In this document: positions 44,107 through 52,303 of the stretch, one piece after another
Layout of the letters: every line of letters starts with the position of its first letter
How positions within the stretch are numbered: the first letter of the stretch is position 1
Source of the DNA: DASRDB01 sp035652815
GTDB taxonomy: Bacteria; Chloroflexota; Ktedonobacteria; Ktedonobacterales; Ktedonobacteraceae
Length of the DNA stretch: 64,000 bases
NCBI GenBank assembly: GCA_035652815.1
Contig: DASRDB010000009.1
Coordinates: 248,001 to 312,000 of the forward strand
Reading direction: 5' to 3'
Translations under genes and position numbers: made by a program
The notes under the pieces: model-generated
Told to the model about the DNA's origin: nothing
The model's database searches: none
Seen by the model: only the letters and a program-made list of their open reading frames with translations

Positions 44107-45987
44107 TTACTCGGTTCTGCCTGGCTGTGGTGATGCTGGTATCCGTCCAGGTGAAGGTGGAATGTTCGGCGGAAGCGGCTTCGTCTGTGCATCCTGACTA
44201 CCGGGCTGGAACTGCATATAGCGCGGTGGCACCGCTCCCATCGGAAAAGCCGTCGGCTCGATGGGCGCAAATCCTGGAAGTGAGTTCATAGCGGGAGTAG
44301 GCGGCACACTGGCAGGCGGAGGCGTAGAAGCTCTGACCACCGGTAAAGACGCGACAGCCGCCACTTCTGTCTTCTGCCCATGCCCATTTCCGTTCGACAC
44401 TGTCTCGCTTGTAACCGTTTCGACACTGGCAGGTGTAGAAGTGGCTACAGGAGCAGCCGCGTAGAAAGTGTTGCGCTTGCGCTTCGTCACGCGGTTCAAC
44501 ATCACACCAGCAGGAATCCTGGCCAGCGTAACCAGGAGATCCCGCGCCCGCTCCAGTAGCTGCACTTTGCAGTGACGGACATCCACCACCAGCATTGCAC
44601 AATCAGCCATCGAGGCCAGTAGCAGACCATCGGCATTGCTCAACATGGCCGGGCCATCGATAATGATAAAGTCACACTTTTTACGCAACTGGGCGAGAAT
44701 AGCGGGCAGCTTCTGTTCCAGCAGGAATGTAGGCTCAATGTTAGGAGTGCCCGCAGGCAATAACCAGACGTTCGGTATATTGCTGCGCTGCACCGCGTCA
44801 TCTACCGCGCCAGCGCCTTTCAGCAGGCCGCTCAACCCCAAAGCATTGCCGCCCATACCGAAGGCCAGATGCGTACCCGGCTTGCGCAAATTACCATCAA
44901 TTACCACCACCGAGCTACCTACACTTGCCAGGCTGGCGGCCAGGGCAGCAGTAACGGTGGTCTTGCCCTCAGCTTCTTGAGCGCTCGTCACCAGGAGAAC
45001 GCCGCCCTGCGGGGCGCGCCACGTGGTAGAAATCAAGCCCGTCAAGCGCAATCCTGCGTAGACATCACCGATCTCTTCCAACGCCTTCCCAGCTACCCGT
45101 GTGGGCGCTGCGTCAAGTTCTTTATGTGTGCCAACAGAGCCAAGATAAGCCAATCCCAGCTTCTTCTGTACCTGGTCATCTCCCTGCAGGCGATCATCCA
45201 GGAAGATCATGAGCATCATGATCAATATGCCAAGAATCAAACCGACTGCGGCAGTTGCCGCTACAATGATCGTAGTCTTACCGGAGGAAGTCACATCACC
45301 AAGTTCGGCATGTTGTACCACGCTCACATCGCTGCGCACAGTCTGTGGCAGGCTGAGCAATTGCGATTGGAGCTGATCGATGGTGTGGTTAACGCTCGTC
45401 AGGCTATTATTGGTAAAAATGTAGTTCGGATCATTGGGGTTGGCGATCTTGGCCAGGGTAGCTTCCAACTGCTTCTGTTGCTGCTGGTAATTGGTCAACT
45501 GGGTCTGGAATCCCTGGCGCATGATATCTAACTCGTGCTGCGCCTGCTGCTGGCTATACAGAACAAAGCCATCAGCAACGCGGTTTGCCAGCAAAACAGC
45601 ATCAGCAGGCGTTGTCGCGCTGGCTGTCACGGCAACAGTAGCTGATGTAGTAGATGGAACAGCAGTAATATCAGCAAGCAGGTCGTTGGGCGAGAAACCT
45701 TTTGCCGCAAGCTCGGGATACTGCTTGTAGATGAAGGTCATAACATCACGCGTTGGAATTTCAGCCGCATAGGTGTTGGCCTCAGCCAGACTTTGTGTCG
45801 GGTCTGGTGAAGAGGTCAACGTGGTGATACTGGTTCCTGGCGCTCCGGTTTGTACCAGAATAGTTGAAGAGACCTGAAATACCGGAGGCAGCGATTTACC
45901 AATCATGAAACCAATAATGGACGATACAACAATACATACCAGCAGTATCCAACTATACCGCTTAATACTCGGCAAATAACGTTTCAA
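44107..45987 (-). CDS. Wzz-type chain-length regulator fused to a BY-kinase
   Basis: This 626-residue protein controls polysaccharide chain length. The Wzz domain has a first helix at about 10-30 (YSWILLVCIVVSSIIGFMIG), an extracellular coiled section and a second helix near 245-270. The cytoplasmic ATPase has SAQEAEGKTTVTAALAASLA (Walker A, about 335-350), VVVIDGNLRKPG (A') and CDFIIIDGPAML (Walker B, about 440). The C-terminal 140 residues are Pro/Ala-rich (PTPAMNSLPGFAPIEP) and hold only isolated tyrosines in place of the usual Tyr cluster. The start is TTG, seven bases after GGAGGG. It is the first gene of the polymer operon. Confidence 0.88.
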   Translation of the reverse strand: MKRYLPSIKRYSWILLVCIVVSSIIGFMIGKSLPPVFQVSSTILVQTGAPGTSITTLTSSPDPTQSLAEANTYAAEIPTRDVMTFIYKQYPELAAKGFSPNDLLADITAVPSTTSATVAVTASATTPADAVLLANRVADGFVLYSQQQAQHELDIMRQGFQTQLTNYQQQQKQLEATLAKIANPNDPNYIFTNNSLTSVNHTIDQLQSQLLSLPQTVRSDVSVVQHAELGDVTSSGKTTIIVAATAAVGLILGILIMMLMIFLDDRLQGDDQVQKKLGLAYLGSVGTHKELDAAPTRVAGKALEEIGDVYAGLRLTGLISTTWRAPQGGVLLVTSAQEAEGKTTVTAALAASLASVGSSVVVIDGNLRKPGTHLAFGMGGNALGLSGLLKGAGAVDDAVQRSNIPNVWLLPAGTPNIEPTFLLEQKLPAILAQLRKKCDFIIIDGPAMLSNADGLLLASMADCAMLVVDVRHCKVQLLERARDLLVTLARIPAGVMLNRVTKRKRNTFYAAAPVATSTPASVETVTSETVSNGNGHGQKTEVAAVASLPVVRASTPPPASVPPTPAMNSLPGFAPIEPTAFPMGAVPPRYMQFQPGSQDAQTKPLPPNIPPSPGRIPASPQPGRTE

Positions 45988-46219
45988 TTAGTGTCCCTCC
46001 TCGACTCTAAAACTCTTCTAGTCTTAGCATAGCTTATCTTCAAAAACACAAGCGGGTTTTCATGGCCTGCCCCAAAAGGTACTTCAAACGCGCTCATCCA
46101 CGTCCACGTTTTACCAGAGTGTACCATGCTACTGTTCAACCTTTCGGGGAAAGGTGTTACGATCCAGTGAATATTATCGGCTTCCGGTTAAGAATTCATT
46201 ACCATCTATCCAGGCGAAA

Positions 46220-47461
46220 TCAAGCCGAAAGGAAAACCTTCACCGCGAGTATCTGATTGGTCAGCGCGAGATTATTCTGAGTGCTGACGAAGAAAACAAT
46301 GATTCCTTCCTGCACACCTGAAGCATTAAGCGTATAAGTGACCGAATTCGTAAAGCTGACATAGCCAGAGCCATTTCGGGTGATGGGGCCGGAATCGCCA
46401 GCACGCACAAAGGTGTCATCATAAACCACCAGTTCGTCCAGCACTCCGGCACCAGCCTGGGATACACCACTGACGCTGACCGGGCTGCCAACCTGCACGC
46501 CACTCGCCGGGGCGGTAACAGTCATATTCGTATCGAGAGGAGTAACGCTGGCTATCTCGAGAATACTGTTCGTATTTCCATCCAGGTGGTGACAGGTGAC
46601 AACAAAACCACCGCCTCCAGGTCCAGAATTGGCTATCTGTACAATCACCGTGTCAGTTCCTTTATCATAAGTCTGTACGGTCGATGTGGTATTGGACCAG
46701 CGAAAGATCGAGCTAGCCAGGTGCCCACCTTCACCCGTACATGACGTCTTCCACTCCTGATCTTTGTTGCCGGCAGTTAACTGAGATGTGACAAGCGCAT
46801 TATCCTGTTCGGCCTGATAGTGGGTCATATCTGGATAGAGGAAAGGAAACATCACCTGAGTAAACGTCGAACCGTTCCATTTGTATTCTTTAAACAGATT
46901 GGTGGTCGTGGTTGCAATGCCCTTTGGACCCACTTCCGCTGTCATGAGCGTGCCAGCGGGGCTAATCTGAGCATCGCCATCTAGCAGTCCCAGTACTTTA
47001 AATGTCACGGTTGGAGTGCCGGTAAGTCCATCATAGACGTACACATCCAGCTTCGCATCAGGCGTATAGTAGCCAACACCTACTACCGCTTCCAGGCTAC
47101 CCGATCCCTCCAGGCTGCCGCATGTGACCAGTTGCACCTTGTTTACATTGGCTTTTGTGCCTGCTATCTGATCCCACTTCAGCCCTGCAACATTGGAAGG
47201 ACAATTGGTGACATGCAACGTAATGGTGCGTGGTATATAGGTAGGTGTCGGCGAAGTAGCCGCAGTGGTAGGAGTACCGTAAGGCACTGGAGTTGCAGCG
47301 CCACTTTTCGTCGGCGTGAAAAAGGGATTGGTGCAGGCCGCCAACAACAAGGTGAGACATAAACCACATAGCGCCATCATACTTCTGGCAACTAGCAAGT
47401 TCCAACTATGCGTCCGCAATGAGCGCTTTTGCCTTCGTAAGAACATTACCCACTTCTCCAT
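46220..47461 (-). CDS. Uncharacterised lipoprotein
   Basis: This 413-residue protein has an N-terminal signal and lipobox LLLAAC (Cys near 43), then a Thr/Pro-rich linker. A domain with YYTPDAKLDVYVYDGLTG, FKVLGLLDGDAQ and YKWNGSTFTQV resembles the repeat-containing lipoproteins that read out a scalar value, but I do not recognise a named family. The last 100 residues look Ig-like (GVQVGSPVSVSGVSQAGAG). GGAGG lies eight bases before the ATG. It is separated from the Wzz/kinase gene by 232 bases and may be transcribed independently. Proximity suggests an envelope role linked to the polymer, nothing firmer. Confidence 0.72.
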   Translation of the reverse strand: MEKWVMFLRRQKRSLRTHSWNLLVARSMMALCGLCLTLLLAACTNPFFTPTKSGAATPVPYGTPTTAATSPTPTYIPRTITLHVTNCPSNVAGLKWDQIAGTKANVNKVQLVTCGSLEGSGSLEAVVGVGYYTPDAKLDVYVYDGLTGTPTVTFKVLGLLDGDAQISPAGTLMTAEVGPKGIATTTTNLFKEYKWNGSTFTQVMFPFLYPDMTHYQAEQDNALVTSQLTAGNKDQEWKTSCTGEGGHLASSIFRWSNTTSTVQTYDKGTDTVIVQIANSGPGGGGFVVTCHHLDGNTNSILEIASVTPLDTNMTVTAPASGVQVGSPVSVSGVSQAGAGVLDELVVYDDTFVRAGDSGPITRNGSGYVSFTNSVTYTLNASGVQEGIIVFFVSTQNNLALTNQILAVKVFLSA

Positions 47462-47826
47462 AACAAAAACCTCCGGGAAAGGTTTAGATAATCAGGCCCC
47501 GAAAGGCGCAGGTAGCTTCCTCGCTTTTATTGTTGAGTAAGGAATAGTATCTAGAACGAGTTATATTCCACTTCCATTATCGACCCATCTGCAAAAAATA
47601 TTCAGAACTTTGACTTCCCAAATGGCAGGACGATATATGGCAGAGGCTGTAACATCGATATTCCTCGATAGTACTCTTTACTCAGAATCAGGTTGTTATT
47701 TCATAACCTCTTCAGGCAAATTATCACTTGTCCATCACCAACTATTCATGTACACAGGCCTACGAATGCTCTATGGTAAGAGTGCTATGTTAAAAAAAGG
47801 AATACAAAGAGGAGCGAGTAGACCAT
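47462..47826. other. Divergent intergenic region
   Basis: This 365-base spacer lies between the lipoprotein (minus) and sulfotransferase (plus) genes. It holds the palindrome at 47691-47708. Short open frames here have no protein character. No RNA gene or repeat is seen. Confidence 0.6.
47691..47708. promoter_or_regulatory. 18-bp palindrome (site C)
   Basis: GGTTGTTATTTCATAACC (GGTT-N10-AACC, with matching inner bases) ends 118 bases before the sulfotransferase ATG. TTCATA in its right half, 16 bases and TATCAC could form a promoter aligned with that of site A; the following bases (CAAATTATCACT) resemble site A's CAAATTTATACT. Confidence 0.6.
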
Positions 47827-48711
47827 ATGAATACCATTGAAAAAGCCAGATATCGCGCCGGACAACTCTATCGAATCGCAACCAGCCCGGTGCGCTTGAT
47901 GCCGGATTTTATCATCATCGGCGGACAACGCTGTGGGACAACCTCGCTTTATAACTATTTAATGGAGTATCCAGGCATCGTCCCGGCCTCTATGAAGGAA
48001 GTTCACTACTTCGATTATCATTTTGATCGCCCAGGCTTCTGGTATCGAGCGCAGTTTCCTTTCACCTTCAACAAGGCATATATCGAAAAAGTCCGCAAGC
48101 TTTCCTTTGTTACAGGCGAAGCCAGCCCGTACTACCTGTTCCATCCACAATCTCCCCGGCGCGTCGCAAAGATGCTTCCGGCTGTCAAGCTAATCGCCCT
48201 GTTACGCAATCCGATTGACCGCGCTTATTCCCAGCACTGGCTGGAGTTCAAATTGGGATACGATACGCTGTCCTTCGAGGAGGCAATCGATCAAGAGGAA
48301 AAACGGCTGGCGGGAGAGCGCGAACGCATGCTTCACGACGAGCGATATGAAAGCTATAGCTATCGACATTACTCCTACCTGTGTCGCGGCATCTATATGG
48401 ATCAGCTACAACACTGGCTCCAATTCTTTCCCCGGGAACAACTGCTCATCCTCAAAAGCGAAGATTTGTATAGCAACCCGGCAACTGTAGTCCGGCAAAC
48501 GCTGGAATTTCTCGGAGTACCGGTGAACGAGCAGTTTATCAGACAAAAAGAGTTTAAAAATTATCGCGAGCCTACCAAAGAGGGATATAAGAGCAACGAG
48601 AAACCACCGAAGATGAAGGCGGAGACCCGCGCGAGGTTAATCGACTACTTCCAGCCTCATAACGCTCGCCTCTACGAATTTTTAGGACGAGACCTGGGTT
48701 GGGAAAAATGA
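47827..48711 (+). CDS. PAPS-dependent sulfotransferase
   Basis: This 294-residue cytosolic sulfotransferase should transfer sulfate from PAPS to a hydroxyl, probably of a sugar. DFIIIGGQRCGTTSLYNYL (about 22-40) is the 5'-phosphosulfate loop; KLIALLRNPIDRAYSQHW (about 120-137) is the 3'-phosphate-binding strand with the conserved Arg and Ser. QLLILKSEDLYSNP and a final KPPKMKAETRARLIDYFQPHN, ending in the LYEFLGRDLGW helix, are typical of NDST/heparan-type bacterial members. GAGGAG lies 12 bases before the ATG. With palindrome C upstream and a hairpin downstream it forms its own transcription unit. Likely role: sulfation of the glycan made by the adjoining operons. Confidence 0.88.
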   Translation: MNTIEKARYRAGQLYRIATSPVRLMPDFIIIGGQRCGTTSLYNYLMEYPGIVPASMKEVHYFDYHFDRPGFWYRAQFPFTFNKAYIEKVRKLSFVTGEASPYYLFHPQSPRRVAKMLPAVKLIALLRNPIDRAYSQHWLEFKLGYDTLSFEEAIDQEEKRLAGERERMLHDERYESYSYRHYSYLCRGIYMDQLQHWLQFFPREQLLILKSEDLYSNPATVVRQTLEFLGVPVNEQFIRQKEFKNYREPTKEGYKSNEKPPKMKAETRARLIDYFQPHNARLYEFLGRDLGWEK

Positions 48712-48718
48712 TGAGAGC

Positions 48719-48757
48719 AGAGGGGAATGCAGTTTCTTTGCATTCCCCTCTCGATTT
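48719..48757 (+). terminator. Intrinsic terminator after the sulfotransferase gene
   Basis: AGAGGGGAATGCA (48719-48731) pairs perfectly with TGCATTCCCCTCT (48739-48751) around a seven-base loop, followed by CGATTT. The T-run is short. It ends at the stop of the convergent small membrane protein gene. Confidence 0.6.
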
Positions 48758-49016
48758 AAGCGATTGCCTTCTTGCGGCGCTGCAAAAGATATGCCAGGAA
48801 AAAGAAAGCCAGTGCGACCATCAGGAACACAGCCGTGTACTTGTGATGCGAGTAGGCATTGATTTTTGGCACATTAATCAGGTAAATAGCGTGATCAAAG
48901 AACAGCAATGGGTGATACACGCCGGGAATCGAATAATAGATGCCCGCCAGGAGCGCCAGCACTGCAAGCGCGGCAAAAACGTAAAATAACTTGCTCTTCT
49001 TCATAATAAAAGTCAT
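48756..49016 (-). CDS. Small two-helix membrane protein
   Basis: This 86-residue protein has two hydrophobic spans, LFYVFAALAVLALLAGIYY and YTAVFLMVALAFFFLAYLL, separated by a loop VYHPLLFFDHAIYLINVPKINAYSHH. It ends in the basic tail QRRKKAIA. The loop with several His and aromatic residues is likely outside the cell. The start was placed at 49016, with GGAGAGG just upstream; the ATG at 49004 is an alternative. I do not recognise a family. Confidence 0.65.
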   Translation of the reverse strand: MTFIMKKSKLFYVFAALAVLALLAGIYYSIPGVYHPLLFFDHAIYLINVPKINAYSHHKYTAVFLMVALAFFFLAYLLQRRKKAIA

Positions 49017-49278
49017 GTCCTCTCCATTAGCAAAAATACGTTCTACGATCCTCCATAGAAAATCGCTGCTATAGTTACAACGAATTAGTAAGGCAGTACT
49101 CACTTGTTAGTGCAGGAAATTGATAGAGAAATAAGCTCCCACTAGCATTCAGAAGAAACCTTAACCTGATTGATATATTTGCAATCATTTCTTAACTGGT
49201 TCACTACCGACATCACGCTTTCCACCTGCTACACTTACAAGCGTCGAGGGGAAGAATACAAAGGAGATATAGGCATTT

Positions 49279-50022
49279 ATGGACCAGATCATGGTAACCA
49301 TGCCCAAACGTCAAGAGGAAGGGCCAGTTTCTCAAAAGGCGCTTGGTATGAGTCCCGGTATACTCAACACTGACGCAATAACAGTCGTCAAACCTGGGGT
49401 TACCATAACAGGCGAGCCAGCGGCGCTATATCATATCTTCAAGCGCGTGTGTGATATTGTCCTGTCCCTGATTGGTATTATCGTGTTGATGCCAGTACTT
49501 TTGCTCATCGCTGTTTGCATCAAGCTCGATGACAGAGGAAGTGTGCTACACTTTCGCGAAATCATTGGATACCAGGGGCGTCGTTTTTACGCACTCAAGT
49601 TTCGCACCATGATACCCGATGCGGATACGTATCTGGCGAAACATCCTGAGTTAATGCGCAAGTTCCAGCAAAATATGAAGTTGGAACGCGACCCACGCAT
49701 CACCCGTGTAGGCCGGTTCTTGCGTAAAACAAGCCTAGATGAGTTACCTCAATTATTCAACGTTCTGGTGGGGCAAATGTCGCTGGTTGGGCCGAGGATG
49801 ATTCATCCTAGCGAGCTGCCGCGTTATGGCGAATATGCTCAGAAGCGGCTCTCGGTCAAACCCGGTATTACTGGCTTGTGGCAAATCAGCGGGCGTCAGC
49901 ACATCTCATATGATGAGCGCGTTCTGCTTGATATGCAATACATCGATACTCGTTCATTTATCGTCGATCTTGCTATCCTTGTAAAAACGCTGAAAGTCTT
50001 CATCGTTCATACAGGGGCCTAG
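49279..50022 (+). CDS. Undecaprenyl-phosphate sugar phosphotransferase (priming enzyme)
   Basis: This 247-residue bacterial sugar transferase (PF02397, monotopic PGT type) would load the first sugar-1-phosphate onto undecaprenyl phosphate. An N-terminal tail of about 50 residues is followed by the re-entrant helix KRVCDIVLSLIGIIVLMPVLL. The catalytic part has FREIIGYQGRRFYALKFRTM, the RVGRFLRKTSLDELPQLFNVL motif (with the essential DE pair), SLVGPRMIHPSEL and KPGITGLWQISGR. AAGGAG lies 12 bases before the ATG. It initiates the glycan made by the polymer operon. It is also only 28 bases ahead of the small peptide gene, so the two are likely co-transcribed. Confidence 0.92.
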   Translation: MDQIMVTMPKRQEEGPVSQKALGMSPGILNTDAITVVKPGVTITGEPAALYHIFKRVCDIVLSLIGIIVLMPVLLLIAVCIKLDDRGSVLHFREIIGYQGRRFYALKFRTMIPDADTYLAKHPELMRKFQQNMKLERDPRITRVGRFLRKTSLDELPQLFNVLVGQMSLVGPRMIHPSELPRYGEYAQKRLSVKPGITGLWQISGRQHISYDERVLLDMQYIDTRSFIVDLAILVKTLKVFIVHTGA

Positions 50023-50049
50023 CAACATTTAGTTGGAGGAGAGTGAGTT

Positions 50050-50217
50050 ATGACTCAAAACACTCGCGCAGCATACGAGGCTCCCAAGCTCGAAGTACAG
50101 CGCCTCCGCGACCTTCCCTCGGCTCTTGCCCATTCCGGTCGCGGTTGCCATGTGACTCCGAGCAAAGGCTCTCTGAGCTGCTCCGTTTCCGGCACCGCTG
50201 GTCGCACTCACAAATAG
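50050..50217 (+). CDS. Putative RiPP precursor peptide
   Basis: This 55-residue peptide gene has GGAGG ten bases before the ATG. Residues 9-14 read YEAPKL, matching the YxxPxL leader motif that PqqD-type recognition domains bind in lasso and related precursors; the segment up to about 30 (EVQRLRDLPSALAHSG) would be the rest of the leader. The remainder (31-55) is rich in small polar residues: Cys33 and Cys44, His34 and His54, eight Ser/Thr (36, 38, 41, 43, 45, 47, 49, 53), four Gly and basic residues, but no hydrophobic core. A PqqD-like gene, an HPr-kinase-like gene, a serine protease and an ABC exporter follow. A mature product modified on Ser or Cys is therefore likely; the chemistry is unknown. 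The peptide resembles no named class that I recall. Confidence 0.72.
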   Translation: MTQNTRAAYEAPKLEVQRLRDLPSALAHSGRGCHVTPSKGSLSCSVSGTAGRTHK

Positions 50218-50235
50218 CGACCATCCAAGCTGCGT

Positions 50236-50263
50236 AGCCAGGTGAGATTCACCTGGCTATTTT
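50236..50263 (+). terminator. Hairpin after the precursor gene (attenuator)
   Basis: AGCCAGGTGA (50236-50245) pairs perfectly with TCACCTGGCT (50249-50258), followed by ATTTTG. It lies 18 bases after the peptide stop and before the processing genes. A leaky terminator here would give many copies of precursor mRNA per copy of enzyme mRNA, as is common in RiPP operons. Confidence 0.72.
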
Positions 50264-50301
50264 GTCAAACATAGGTTGCAGGCGGGAAAAGGTGGAGCGT
50301 T

Positions 50302-50829
50302 ATGCCAGAAATATCCGAAACACGCGCCCGCGTGATCGATTCCCTCTACATTGAAGCTATCCGTCAGGGACAACCTACCTGGTTTCGCGTTGCTAGCGGC
50401 AGTATGCGACCCCTCATCCATATGGGCGATAGCGTTTATATCGAACCAGCACAGGCCATTTCGGTAGGGGATATCGCGGCTTTTGAAACTCCCGAGGGAT
50501 TGGTGATCCATCGTATCGTGCGGCGTCAAACGGGCGCAGCAGGGACGCGCTATCTTGAAATGGGCGACATGCAATTTTCGGCCAACTGGTTCGATGAGCA
50601 GGCAGTGGTGGGGAGGGTTACGCTGGTGCGAAGCGGTACTACACAAATAGATTTACGACTTTCGATAGCCAAAAGGTATGGAAAGCTTTCTGCGCAGCTA
50701 CGCTATCGGTTATATTGTCTTCATACGCATCTTCCCTTGCTACGTGTTGTCGTCCGAAAATGTGCAACCCTGGTCGCGCGCCTGGCGTATTTGCGCATGC
50801 GCCCGGCTGCCATTCCTCTTAACGAATAA
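50302..50829 (+). CDS. S24/S26-like serine protease (signal-peptidase type, Ser-His)
   Basis: This 175-residue protein has the signal-peptidase/LexA fold. RVASGSMRPLIHMGDSVYI (about 29-47) holds the nucleophile Ser (SGSM). ISVGDIAAF follows, then LVIHRIVRR (about 72-80) supplies His where type-I signal peptidases have Lys, as in SipW/ER-type enzymes; LEMGDMQFSANW completes the box. Unlike signal peptidases there is no clear N-terminal membrane helix; the C-terminal 50 residues are basic and mildly hydrophobic. It sits 84 bases after the peptide gene, so it may cut the leader, a job done in lasso systems by a different protease. GGAG precedes the ATG. Confidence 0.78.
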   Translation: MPEISETRARVIDSLYIEAIRQGQPTWFRVASGSMRPLIHMGDSVYIEPAQAISVGDIAAFETPEGLVIHRIVRRQTGAAGTRYLEMGDMQFSANWFDEQAVVGRVTLVRSGTTQIDLRLSIAKRYGKLSAQLRYRLYCLHTHLPLLRVVVRKCATLVARLAYLRMRPAAIPLNE

Positions 50830-50928
50830 AGAACGGCAAAGGGCTTAACAAACAAGCGTTTTTGCCGACAAAAAATATAGGATGTAACTCATTTTACGAA
50901 CTTATCGGCAGATGTAGGAGCTATGCAG

Positions 50929-51216
50929 ATGTTATCACGAAATACGGTTGTGTTGTGGAGAGAACTCGATGGTGAGGCGATTTTGCTGGACCCACAAGAA
51001 GGCTATTCTTTTAACTTAAATAAAGTAGGAACATTGATCTGGAAAATGCTGGATGGCAAACACACGATTGAAGATATTACCTCCGCTATCTGCTCATCAT
51101 ATGAAGTGACCTATGACCAGGCTCGACACGATGTCGAACAACTTTTGAACACATTACGCGAGCATAAGCTGCTCAGCGAAAGCGGCTCTCGCGAACGCAC
51201 GTCCGCGCACAGTTAA
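50929..51216 (+). CDS. PqqD-family RiPP recognition protein
   Basis: This 95-residue protein is a PqqD-like RiPP recognition element. It has the winged-helix pattern WRELDGEAILLDPQEGYSFNLNKVGTLIWKMLDGKHTIEDI, followed by two helices ending LLNTLREHKLL. Such domains bind the YxxPxL region of a precursor leader and hand it to modifying enzymes. The ATG at 50929 is eight bases from AGGAG; an ATG at 50923 is only two bases away and less likely. The stop is four bases before the HPr-kinase-like gene, so the two are coupled. A weak hairpin with CGGCAAA/TTTGCCG arms (50834-50867) lies upstream. Confidence 0.88.
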   Translation: MLSRNTVVLWRELDGEAILLDPQEGYSFNLNKVGTLIWKMLDGKHTIEDITSAICSSYEVTYDQARHDVEQLLNTLREHKLLSESGSRERTSAHS

Positions 51217-51220
51217 ACAT

Positions 51221-52303
51221 ATGCCGCATGAGACCGTTCTAACAGCAGCAGAGCTACCCGAGCTAGCGTTTCAGAAGCGCTACTTTTTCTCTGATCTCGA
51301 GGTGATCTGTTCTACCAATCAGCCCGCGCTCCTGTCCTTGCTCGACGGGTTGCTCGGTTCCTTTCCCGAACCTGCCCGGGTGCGCGGGCGGCTGGTATAT
51401 GCGCTCGCTTGCTTTGAGAACGCCTCTCAATTTCCGCTCGCGCTGCCGGATAGGAGAAAACATACCGAAACGATCCGGTTGATGACCGAAACAAAGCTGC
51501 GTTATTACCTGAGCCAGGACGACTACAGCGAATATTTGAGTTACGCAGAACTGCCGACCATGAATGGGCCGGTTCTGACCGCGCTCTATCCAGATCAACA
51601 AACGGCGGTTACGCAGCTTCTCTCTCTCGAACAGTATCAACCACTATTCTTACGCCGCTGCGTTTTGCTCCTGGCGCTCGGTCATCTTTTGCGCTCCTTT
51701 CGCTTCGAGCCTTGCCACGCGGCAGCCGTTACCTCGCCTGGAGATGCCAGGCGGGCCGCGCTCATCTTCGGGCTTTCCGGCAGCGGCAAGACGACCCTGA
51801 GCATCGGCTGCGCATTGTACGGCTTTGGCCTGCTGGGCGATGACCTGGTGACACTGCGAGAATGCGAGGAAGACGCGCGTATCCACGTCCATGCTCTGAA
51901 TACTGAAGCCTCTGTGCGCAAGGGAACGCTTGATCTCTGGCCACAACTGGCGTTTTTGTGCGAGCTTCCGGCAGATTTTCGAGGCAAGCGCCACTGTGAT
52001 ATCGAGCAATTACGTCCGGGCGCGCTCGATCTTGAAGCAGATGTCCGCTTCCTGATCTTTCCTACGCTGGTGGAAGAGGGGCCGAGCCAACTGGTTCCGT
52101 TGAGCAAGGGGCGCACCCTGCACGAACTCATCGACCAATGCATGCGCATCGAAAAGACCTATCCTCAGTCGCAGGAAAAGCTCTTTGGCCTGCTCAGCAA
52201 GCTGGCCGAACAGGCGGCGGGATATCGTCTCCTGCTTGCGCGCAACACGGATGATGGGCCTCGCCTGCTTCAGGCGCTCTTTACGGGTGGTGCCGATGGT
52301 TAA
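51221..52303 (+). CDS. HPr-kinase-like P-loop protein
   Basis: This 360-residue protein has a C-terminal half that is HPr kinase/PEP-carboxykinase-like: AALIFGLSGSGKTTLSIGCAL (Walker A, about 180-200), then YGFGLLGDDLVTL with the acidic pair after the P-loop, and LIFPTL later. The N-terminal half (EVICSTNQPALLSLLDGLLGSF) is a family-specific domain without known function. Relatives occur with PqqD-like proteins in so-called HPr-rel systems and in lasso clusters that phosphorylate a precursor Ser. It lacks a good ribosome-binding site and starts four bases after the PqqD stop, so translation is coupled. Its end overlaps the exporter gene by eight bases. Phosphorylation of the Ser-rich peptide is the natural hypothesis. 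Confidence 0.85.
   Translation: MPHETVLTAAELPELAFQKRYFFSDLEVICSTNQPALLSLLDGLLGSFPEPARVRGRLVYALACFENASQFPLALPDRRKHTETIRLMTETKLRYYLSQDDYSEYLSYAELPTMNGPVLTALYPDQQTAVTQLLSLEQYQPLFLRRCVLLLALGHLLRSFRFEPCHAAAVTSPGDARRAALIFGLSGSGKTTLSIGCALYGFGLLGDDLVTLRECEEDARIHVHALNTEASVRKGTLDLWPQLAFLCELPADFRGKRHCDIEQLRPGALDLEADVRFLIFPTLVEEGPSQLVPLSKGRTLHELIDQCMRIEKTYPQSQEKLFGLLSKLAEQAAGYRLLLARNTDDGPRLLQALFTGGADG

Noticed and set aside
46062..46256. Short plus-strand gene between the Wzz/kinase and lipoprotein genes
   Set aside because: There is no ribosome-binding site, the composition is not protein-like, and the frame runs into the antisense of the lipoprotein gene.
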